A stretch of DNA of 13,967 nt from Caulobacteraceae bacterium. GTDB lineage: Bacteria; Pseudomonadota; Alphaproteobacteria; Caulobacterales; Caulobacteraceae. Under the pieces are notes generated by a model that did no database searches, was not told the DNA's origin, and saw only the letters and a list, made by a program, of their open reading frames with translations. This document shows positions 1 through 6,517 of this stretch, in pieces. Made by a program: the position numbers and the translations under genes. The stretch covers positions 1 to 13,967 of the forward strand of contig CANGRP010000034.1 of the NCBI GenBank assembly GCA_947456005.1, read 5' to 3'. Each line of letters begins with the position of its first letter. The first letter of the stretch is position 1.

Positions 1-126
1 AGCCCTTTCTGGGGCGAGATCAGCCCCTTCTGGGGCGAGATCAGCCCCTTCTGGGGGGAGATCAGCCCCTTCTGGGGGGAAATCAGCCCTTTCTGGGGCG
101 AGATCAGCCCCTTCTGGGGCGAGATC
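1..126 (+). repeat. Six tandem 21-bp repeats encoding SPFWGEI
   Basis: Units start at 1, 22, 43, 64, 85 and 106; a broken seventh (SPFS) starts at 127. Every difference among the six copies is a silent third-base change. Copies 5 and 6 are identical to copies 1 and 2, which gives an 84-bp higher-order period. The array is open on the left, so the true copy number is unknown. It lies in frame inside the S8 autotransporter, ahead of the protease domain. Confidence 0.97.
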
Positions 127-2775
127 AGCCCCTTCTCGACCGCCTCAAACGGGAACTCAGAGGCGGCCCTCGGCGCCGCGGGATCCTCCTTCTGGGGCAG
201 CCTGCCCGGCTACACAAACGCCAAGGGCAAGTCGAACGGCGAAGCCGTTGGGGAGTACTGGAAGGAGGCAGGCGACCAATGGAAGGACGTCATGGCCGCC
301 TGGTCGGAGGCGCAGAAATCAAAAACCGGCCCCGGGTTCTCCGACGTCAGGTCTGAGCTGAACGAGATCTTCAGCGACGCCGCCGCGTTCTGGGGCGATA
401 CATACCAGGCGCGCGCTGGGGTCTCCTTGACGACGGGGCTCGTGAACCCGCTGCTGGCGAAGTATGGGATCACGTCGGATCCGAACAGCCTGTCCAAGCT
501 GACAAAGACCCAGCAGGCCCTGCTGTTCATGGAGTTCTACGACGGTCTGATGCGCCATGCCGGGGCGGACCATGTGGACCACTGGATGGCCACGACCCGC
601 TGGAACCCGCATCTCACCCAGACCCAGGGATCGGGAACGGACACCGTCATCGGCCTCCTCGACTTCACCGTGCTCAATGGCGCGATCGTGAAGAACAATG
701 TCGTGAACTACGGTGGGACCTCGAAGTTCACCAACGGCCATGGGGCTGCGGTCGCCGGACTGATGGTCGGCGCCCACGACGGGACAGGGGTGATGGGTAT
801 CTCCCCCAACTCCCGCGTCGTGGCCTTCAATCCCTTCGACGAGACCGGCACCGCGGGCTGGGAGGACATCGCCACCGGCTTGAAGATGCTGACCACGAGT
901 AAGGCGAGCGTCGTCAACATGTCCCTTGGGGTGCCCGGATCAGTCCTGCCCCAGGGCTGGAACCATGTCTTCTCCCGCAGCGACGTCTCACCGACGGCCC
1001 GGAACGCCCTCTTTGTCCTCGCCGCCGGAAACGACGGCGTCACCCAGACCGAAGACATCAAGTGGAACTTCGCGACGAATCCGCAATTGCTGGTCGTCGG
1101 CTCCGTCACCCTGGACGGAAAGATCTCCAACTTCTCCAACAGGCCGGGAACGGCCTGCCTGACGGATGGCGGCGTCTGCCAGCCGGGTGCGAGGCTGATG
1201 GACCGCTTCCTTGTCGCTCCCGGCGAGTTGATCCTGGTCGAGGACGACAAGGGAGGGGTCAAGCGTGCGACCGGCACCTCCTTCGCCGCCCCCCTCGTGA
1301 CCGGCGCCGCCTCGCTGATCCAGGACCGCTGGCCCTGGTTCGCCGCCAAGCCGACCGAGACCGCCGAAATCCTTCTGAGGTCGGCGAAGGATTTGGGTGC
1401 GCCCGGCGTCGATCCCGTCTTTGGCGCCGGCCTCCTCGACATCACCGCGGCCCAGTCGCCGCTCGATTTCGGCGCTCTCAAGTGGTACACAGTGAGCAAT
1501 TCGGGCAAGATGGCCGAGTATTCGGTCAAAAAAGTCCTCAACGATTTTGACTCGGAGTCCCTGAAAGGTCTTCAGTCTGTCGGACTTTACTATTACGCCT
1601 TCGAGGCGGTGGGCTCTGTCGAACGTGACTTCGGCATTCCACTCTCATCCCGACTTGTTGGGGAGACCTTCACCACCAAGTCCGGCGCGTCTGAATTCTT
1701 CCAGGATTACATCTTCGACCGGTTGAACGCCTGGGCGCGGAACCAGAACCGCAGCTTCGCCCAGGGTGGCCTGGGCTTCGGTCCTGGCGACTTCACCATC
1801 GCCAACCCCTGGGGCGCAGACCTCACCCTCTCTTTGGCGCCCCGCCAGTCCAGGTCCGGTTTTGTGGCCGAGGGGCTTGAAACCCAGTCGCGACTGCATC
1901 TTTCAAGCGACAGGGCGACGGCGGACTTCGGTTTTGGAGACGGCGCGCGGTACCTGGCTGCGGGAACGCCCGGATCGATGGCGGCCGACTTCGACCCCGC
2001 CCTCGGCGGCGCTAGTCCCCTGCTCGGCTTCGCATCCGGCGGCGCCTTCATCGGGTATCAGGCGCACCTGACCGATCGGCTCGACCTGACGGCCGGGGCG
2101 ACCCAGCGCCGAGACCGCCGGGACGACTCCGCCGGATCCGCCGTGATCCAGCCGGGCAGCGCCGCCGAAACCTATGCGGCCAGGGCGGCGACCTTCGGCC
2201 TGAACTATGCCGTGACAGACAGGGTCCGCATCAGCGGTTCCTATGTCAGGCTCCAGGAGGAGGCCGCCATCCTGGGCGTCCAGTCCCTGGAGGCAAGCGA
2301 TCTCGGCGCCGGCGCGGCGAGCGACGCCTTCACCCTGGGCCTCACCGCCGACTTCGGGGGAGGCGTCAACCTGGCGGTCTCCGGGTCCGTCGGCCAGACC
2401 CGTGCAGGAGACGGCTTCCTCCGGACGGATGGCGAGGGGCTTCAGACCTCGGCCTGGCAGGCCACCCTCTCTGCGGAGCACCTCTTGGCCCGCGGCGACA
2501 CCGCCAGGATCTCCGTGATGCAGCCCCTCTTCATTGAAAGAGGCCGGCTGGCCTTCAGCGGGGTGGAGGTGATCGACCGACTCACTGGCGAGAAGGGCGT
2601 CGTCACCCGCTCCTTCGACGTCGCCCAGGAACGGCCCATGGCGGCTGAGGTGCAGTATGGTCGGGCCTGGGGCGAGACCGAGGTCTCATTCTTCGGCCGG
2701 GTCGACGTGAATCCACTCCAGATGGCCGAGGAACAGATTGCCATGGGCGGAGTTCGGATCCGTATCGACTTCTGA
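1..2775 (+). CDS. S8 (subtilisin-like) serine protease autotransporter, 5' end outside window
   Basis: The reading frame is open from base 1, so the start codon and signal peptide lie to the left; the first in-frame ATG (292) is internal. The window holds 924 residues. Residues 1-42 are six SPFWGEI repeats, and 43 to about 190 form a Trp-containing, partly helical linker. The S8 domain covers about 200-480: Asp221 (GLLD), His247 (NGHGAAVAG), oxyanion Asn344 (AAGND) and Ser427 (GTSFAAP). Cys386 and Cys393 may form a small disulfide loop. From about 600 to 924 the sequence alternates like outer-membrane beta strands and ends RIRIDF, with the terminal Phe usual for barrel proteins. By family knowledge this is a type V secreted protease: the barrel sits in the outer membrane and the protease outside. 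One oddity is that the catalytic Asp is followed by Phe-Thr rather than the usual Ser/Thr-Gly. Substrate unknown. The fold is certain; the barrel call is from strand pattern only. Confidence 0.9.
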   Translation, partial: SPFWGEISPFWGEISPFWGEISPFWGEISPFWGEISPFWGEISPFSTASNGNSEAALGAAGSSFWGSLPGYTNAKGKSNGEAVGEYWKEAGDQWKDVMAAWSEAQKSKTGPGFSDVRSELNEIFSDAAAFWGDTYQARAGVSLTTGLVNPLLAKYGITSDPNSLSKLTKTQQALLFMEFYDGLMRHAGADHVDHWMATTRWNPHLTQTQGSGTDTVIGLLDFTVLNGAIVKNNVVNYGGTSKFTNGHGAAVAGLMVGAHDGTGVMGISPNSRVVAFNPFDETGTAGWEDIATGLKMLTTSKASVVNMSLGVPGSVLPQGWNHVFSRSDVSPTARNALFVLAAGNDGVTQTEDIKWNFATNPQLLVVGSVTLDGKISNFSNRPGTACLTDGGVCQPGARLMDRFLVAPGELILVEDDKGGVKRATGTSFAAPLVTGAASLIQDRWPWFAAKPTETAEILLRSAKDLGAPGVDPVFGAGLLDITAAQSPLDFGALKWYTVSNSGKMAEYSVKKVLNDFDSESLKGLQSVGLYYYAFEAVGSVERDFGIPLSSRLVGETFTTKSGASEFFQDYIFDRLNAWARNQNRSFAQGGLGFGPGDFTIANPWGADLTLSLAPRQSRSGFVAEGLETQSRLHLSSDRATADFGFGDGARYLAAGTPGSMAADFDPALGGASPLLGFASGGAFIGYQAHLTDRLDLTAGATQRRDRRDDSAGSAVIQPGSAAETYAARAATFGLNYAVTDRVRISGSYVRLQEEAAILGVQSLEASDLGAGAASDAFTLGLTADFGGGVNLAVSGSVGQTRAGDGFLRTDGEGLQTSAWQATLSAEHLLARGDTARISVMQPLFIERGRLAFSGVEVIDRLTGEKGVVTRSFDVAQERPMAAEVQYGRAWGETEVSFFGRVDVNPLQMAEEQIAMGGVRIRIDF

Positions 2776-2837
2776 TCCACCCCTTAGGGCTAGCTTAACG
2801 GATTGCTATCAACATATCGCCAATTGGAGATGGGTTG
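2776..2837. other. Short gap between protease and kinase genes
   Basis: This gap is richer in A+T than the protease gene and marks the left side of the compositional shift. I see no convincing promoter pair and no terminator hairpin with a T-run. A GGAGA at 2826-2830 sits 7 bases before the ATG at 2838 and is the likely ribosome binding site of the kinase. Read-through from the protease gene is possible. Confidence 0.5.
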
Positions 2838-5279
2838 ATGGTAATCGCGGGCTTGAGGCGCGGAATACTGCTTTCCGCCATCTCATTAATCGTTGCGAGC
2901 ATATTCGCCCCAAGCCCATCTCTGGCGACGACCTCATCGATAGAGGCTCCGCCTAGACAGACTAGCTTAGATTACGCACGCCAGCAGGTGGTCACGAACC
3001 CTTCGGCCGCCCTTGCTATTGTTGCACGAATTCCGGATTCATCCGAAGAGCGCAAAAACAATCCAGAAAGATACATTGAAGCTCGATGGATTGAAGCCCA
3101 GGCCTTGCTCCGACTCGGCAAGAACAGAGAGTCCCTCGCCGCCATCAATCGCGCATTCGAGTTAATCGATGAAGGAATAACAAATAGAAATATTATCGCC
3201 GAAGTTTATTATACAAGAGGAATTATAACGAGAGTTATTGGAGATCTAAAGTCCTCCACTTCCGATATAAATAAAAGTATAGATTTATTCAGAAAAAATG
3301 GCGATAATGTTGGAGAGGCGAAATCGATTCAGATACTTGCAGCAATATATCAGAATGCTGGAAACTATGAAAAGTCAAAGCAGTATTATAACCAATCTGT
3401 AGAGATTAGTGATCCAAAGGGATTCAATATCCTCACATTGTACAATAATCGTGCTATACTAAATAGACAAATGAATTTGTATAATGATTCTATATCAGAT
3501 TTTAAGATTGCGTTATCTATATCAAATGATTTATCCCTTCCGCCATACATAGAATCATCTATTTTAAGTAATCTGGCTTCCGTCGAAATTTTAGCTCAAA
3601 GATACAATGACGCAAGATCACGAATATTGCGTGGTTTTGAGATCACATCAAGAGAAAAAGACGCAAGAGAACGGCTATTCTTGCGAGCCGTCAATGGACA
3701 ACTCCTTGCAGCCACGGGAAATTATACACAAGCTGCAACTGAATTTGATAATATATTTAAGGAAACTAACATTGAAAAAACTACGCCAGATTTCAAGTTC
3801 TTCCATGAGGTCGCATCCGACGTCTATTCCCGTGTCGGGCGATACGACCTCGCTCTCCAGCATCATCGCGCCTTCAAGCGACTGGACGACGAAGCCAAGG
3901 AGCTGATGGTCAACACCAACTCGGCGCTGATGGCCGCCCAGTTCGACTTCGCTAACCAGGACCTGCGTATCGCGCGCCTCCAGGCTGAGAAGCTGAGGAA
4001 GGACACTGAGCTCGCCGAGTCACGAAATCGGATCACCCTCATCCTGCTGGGCGGTTCCGTCCTTTTCGGGGGACTGCTCGGCTACAACTTCCTGTCTCTT
4101 CGTCGCAGCAGCCGCCGGATCGACGCCACAAACACCCGCCTGAACCTCGCCAATGAGTCGCTCGAGCGGGCCCTGAAGGCCAAGAGTGAGTTCCTGGCCA
4201 CCACCAGTCATGAAATCCGCACCCCGTTGAATGGAATCCTGGGCGTCACACAGGTCCTCCTTGCCGACGACAAGGTGTCCCCGGATGTCCGAGACCGCGT
4301 CAGGCTGATGCACGGCGCCGGGGAGACCATGCGCGCCCTGGTGAACGACATCCTCGACGCCGCCAAGATCGAGAGCGGGACCCTCACCATAGAGAAGGGC
4401 GACACCGACCTGGGCGCACTCCTGGACGACGCCGTCCACCTCTGGACCGACCGGGCGGAAGAAAAGGGGCTTGGCCTGCAGATCGACCGGGCTCAGGCCC
4501 CGGCGCGTATCGTCGAGGACGGTCCAAGGCTTCGGCAGATCGTCTTCAACCTGCTCTCGAACGCCATCAAGTTCACGGAGACCGGGTCGGTCAGCCTGAC
4601 AGCCGCGGCCGAACCCTTCGGGGCGGGCGAGCGCCTCGTGATCCGGGTCGCCGACACCGGAATCGGCATTCCCGCCGACCGGGTCGATGACATCTTTGAG
4701 TCCTTCAAGCAGGTGGATGGCGGGGTGACCCGCCGGTTCGGCGGGACGGGCCTTGGCCTGTCCATCAGTCGCGACCTGGCCGAGGCCATGGGCGGAACCC
4801 TGGGCGTCGAGAGCGAACTGGGCCGGGGATCGGTCTTCACCCTCGTCCTGCCCTTGGAGCGGCCCGCCACCCTCGCCGAAGCCGGGTCAGCTGGCGACGG
4901 GCTGCGGAACGACGTCTTCCTGATCATCGAGGCCAATCCCCTCACCCAATCGGTGCTGAAGTCAGCAGTGGCGCCCCTGGGGCTTTCGGCGGACATTTCG
5001 GGAAGCCTTGATGCGGCCATCGCCCGGCTGTCTGCGGGCGGCGTGGTCTGCGCCCTGGTGGACGCCGCCCTTCTGGGCGCGGACGATCCCGGCCGGCTGG
5101 CCGCGGTGTCCCGTCTCGCCGGAACCGGAGACTTCCACCTCGCGGTGACCTGGCCCTCGCCCTCGGAGGAGATGGTGCGGGCCCTGATCGCGGCAGGGGC
5201 GTCGCAGGTGATCGCCAAGCCGATCTCCGCCGGAGGCCTCGTCGCCGCGCTGAAGCAGGGCCTGGAGACCGCGGCCTGA
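2838..5279 (+). CDS. Hybrid sensor histidine kinase with periplasmic TPR sensor
   Basis: The protein has 813 residues from ATG 2838, chosen for its GGAGA 7 bases upstream; TTG 2835 would add one residue. Residues 1-30 look like a cleavable signal peptide (hydrophobic 10-24, SLA before the cut). About 70-355 carries six or seven TPR-like helical pairs, 365-398 is a charged coiled coil, and 399-421 is the only further membrane segment. The sensor should therefore be periplasmic and the kinase cytoplasmic. The DHp helix holds the phospho-acceptor His458 (TSHEIRTPLNG). The ATPase domain shows the N box (near 565-580), DTGIGIP and GGTGLGLSI. The C-terminal 690-813 is a receiver-like domain with Asp742 and Lys794, but Glu698-Ala699 replaces the usual acidic pair, so it may bind Mg poorly. 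The ligand is unknown. The TPR part is AT-rich, unlike the rest of the gene. Confidence 0.92.
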   Translation: MVIAGLRRGILLSAISLIVASIFAPSPSLATTSSIEAPPRQTSLDYARQQVVTNPSAALAIVARIPDSSEERKNNPERYIEARWIEAQALLRLGKNRESLAAINRAFELIDEGITNRNIIAEVYYTRGIITRVIGDLKSSTSDINKSIDLFRKNGDNVGEAKSIQILAAIYQNAGNYEKSKQYYNQSVEISDPKGFNILTLYNNRAILNRQMNLYNDSISDFKIALSISNDLSLPPYIESSILSNLASVEILAQRYNDARSRILRGFEITSREKDARERLFLRAVNGQLLAATGNYTQAATEFDNIFKETNIEKTTPDFKFFHEVASDVYSRVGRYDLALQHHRAFKRLDDEAKELMVNTNSALMAAQFDFANQDLRIARLQAEKLRKDTELAESRNRITLILLGGSVLFGGLLGYNFLSLRRSSRRIDATNTRLNLANESLERALKAKSEFLATTSHEIRTPLNGILGVTQVLLADDKVSPDVRDRVRLMHGAGETMRALVNDILDAAKIESGTLTIEKGDTDLGALLDDAVHLWTDRAEEKGLGLQIDRAQAPARIVEDGPRLRQIVFNLLSNAIKFTETGSVSLTAAAEPFGAGERLVIRVADTGIGIPADRVDDIFESFKQVDGGVTRRFGGTGLGLSISRDLAEAMGGTLGVESELGRGSVFTLVLPLERPATLAEAGSAGDGLRNDVFLIIEANPLTQSVLKSAVAPLGLSADISGSLDAAIARLSAGGVVCALVDAALLGADDPGRLAAVSRLAGTGDFHLAVTWPSPSEEMVRALIAAGASQVIAKPISAGGLVAALKQGLETAA
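3040..3800 (+). other. AT-rich island inside the kinase gene (TPR sensor)
   Basis: By hand count, lines 3181-3240, 3241-3300 and 3481-3540 hold 17, 17 and 15 G+C of 60 (28, 28, 25%), against 37 of 60 in the kinase part at 4681-4740. Codons such as ATA, AGA, AAT and TTA, rare elsewhere in the window, are common here. The return to GC-rich sequence is sharp, around 3800-3835, within the last TPR. The frame stays open throughout, so the island is coding and in frame. The limits given are approximate. Confidence 0.85.
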
Positions 5280-5314
5280 TCTTCACGCCCCGCCGAAATG
5301 ACGCGTTAATCTTT

Positions 5315-5749
5315 ATGGCGCACCCTGCGTCCACCATGCTGACGGAAGCTACAGACGTGGACGTCCTGTTCGTTGAAGACAACGAGATGAACCGGCGTGT
5401 CCTCAAGGACATGCTCAACGTCGCGGGCGTCAACATGGCCGAGGCCCCTGAGGCCGAGACCGGACTGCGCATGATCGACGAGGGCGAGTACGACCTCGTC
5501 CTGATGGACCTTCGCATGCCGGGTATGGACGGCCTCACCGCCATCCGCCACATCCGGGCGCGCCAGGACGAGAAGGCGAGGCTTCCGGTCATCGTCGTCA
5601 CCGCGGACACCAGCCTGACCATCCGCGAAGACTGCCTCGCCGCCGGCGCCGACGAAGTGGTCTTGAAGCCAGTGGCCATGAACCTGCTCTTCGACGCCAT
5701 GGGGCGCACCCTGACCCTCCGGGACGCCGACGGCCCGATCCTCGGCTAG
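5315..5749 (+). CDS. Single-domain response regulator (CheY-like receiver)
   Basis: The 144 residues hold little more than one receiver domain and no DNA-binding or enzymatic output. The key residues are intact: acidic pair Glu21-Asp22 (FVEDN), phospho-acceptor Asp65 (LMDLRMPGMDG), Thr96 (VVTAD) and Lys118-Pro119 (VLKP). It begins 35 bases after the hybrid kinase on the same strand, so it is the obvious candidate phosphoryl acceptor for that kinase, whose own receiver looks degenerate. It could act as a phosphorelay intermediate or bind another protein. The start is uncertain: neither ATG 5315 nor the in-frame ATG 5336 (Met8) has a clear Shine-Dalgarno sequence, and both leave the whole domain intact. 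Partner assignment is inference from position. Confidence 0.9.
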   Translation: MAHPASTMLTEATDVDVLFVEDNEMNRRVLKDMLNVAGVNMAEAPEAETGLRMIDEGEYDLVLMDLRMPGMDGLTAIRHIRARQDEKARLPVIVVTADTSLTIREDCLAAGADEVVLKPVAMNLLFDAMGRTLTLRDADGPILG

Positions 5750-5758
5750 GACATTGGC

Positions 5759-5764
5759 TTGACA
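5759..5764 (+). promoter_or_regulatory. Possible -35 element (TTGACA) upstream of the NnrU gene
   Basis: GGCTTGACAGC matches the alphaproteobacterial housekeeping -35 well and lies 54 bases before the NnrU ATG. At the expected spacing (5782-5787, CAGCCT) there is no good -10, so this may be chance or need an activator. Confidence 0.25.
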
Positions 5765-5818
5765 GCGTAAGCTGAAGAACCCAGCCTGACCGGAGGCTCA
5801 CCTCGGGAGGTTCGGTAC

Positions 5819-6508
5819 ATGCTTCAGCTCGTCCTGGCCTCTGCGGCCTTCCTTCTCCTTCACCTGTGGATCTCCGGTACGCCGCTGCGCGACCGCCTGG
5901 TGGCGCGACTGGGCGAGGGGGCGTACCTGGGGCTGTTCTCCCTGGCCTCGGTCGTCATCCTGATCTGGATGCTGACGGCCTATGGCGCCGCCCGCTCAGA
6001 GGGCCCGCACGCCATCTGGTGGGGCCCGACCCCCCTGACCCGCCACATCCAGCTGGTCCTCATGCTGCTCGCCTTCCTGTTGATCGTCCCCGGACTGATG
6101 ACCCGCAATCCCGGCGCGGTCGGCCAGACCGGCGCCCTGGAGGACGCAGACCCGGTGCGCGGGATCCTGCGTGTCACCCGCCATCCCTTCCTCTGGGGTG
6201 TCGGAGTGTGGGCGGGCAGCCACCTGCTGGTGAACGGCGATCTCATCTCCCTGATCCTCTTCGGATCCCTGGGCGTCCTGGCGATCGGTGGGGCGGCCAG
6301 CATCGACGCCAAGCGTCGTCGGATCTACGGCGAGACCTGGGCGGGCTTCGAGGCCAGGTCCTCCTTCGTCCCCTTCGCCGCCATCCTGTCCGGGCGCCAG
6401 ACGCTCCGGCCAGGCGAGTTCGCCCTGCCCGCCCTGGTCGGCCTCGCCGCCTTTGTCGTCACCCTGCTGGGCCACCCGCTGATCGCGGGCGTTTCGGCCC
6501 TGGGCTGA
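5819..6508 (+). CDS. NnrU family integral membrane protein
   Basis: The protein has 229 residues. The start at ATG 5819 is supported by GGGAGG at 5805-5810, 8 bases upstream. About six hydrophobic segments can be read: near 1-19, 36-55, 76-95, 120-138, 142-161 and 203-224. The family hallmarks are visible: LHLWISGTPLRD near the N terminus, the Trp-rich WWGP loop, TRNPGAVGQ, and RVTRHPFLWGVGVWAGSHLLVNGD in the second half. NnrU proteins were named from nitric-oxide/nitrite reduction clusters of denitrifiers. They resemble the isoprenylcysteine methyltransferase-type membrane fold, but their biochemical role is not settled. No denitrification gene is visible here. It is 69 bases downstream of the response regulator and converges on ilvD with 9 bases between the two stops. 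Confidence 0.88.
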   Translation: MLQLVLASAAFLLLHLWISGTPLRDRLVARLGEGAYLGLFSLASVVILIWMLTAYGAARSEGPHAIWWGPTPLTRHIQLVLMLLAFLLIVPGLMTRNPGAVGQTGALEDADPVRGILRVTRHPFLWGVGVWAGSHLLVNGDLISLILFGSLGVLAIGGAASIDAKRRRIYGETWAGFEARSSFVPFAAILSGRQTLRPGEFALPALVGLAAFVVTLLGHPLIAGVSALG

Positions 6509-6517
6509 TCCCCCCTG

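Noticed and set aside
292..294. ATG at 292 as the start of the S8 protease
   Set aside because: The same frame is open to base 1 and carries the in-frame SPFWGEI repeats, and no signal peptide follows this ATG; the real start is outside the window.
3607..3906. 99-codon ORF inside the AT-rich part of the kinase gene
   Set aside because: It lies in another frame of a continuous TPR coding region, has no family resemblance, and its composition only reflects the island.
5297..5312. TTAAT patch before the response regulator as a CtrA box or -10 element
   Set aside because: There is only one TTAA half-site and no second one 7 bases away; there is no -35 partner, and a start site here would fall at or after ATG 5315.
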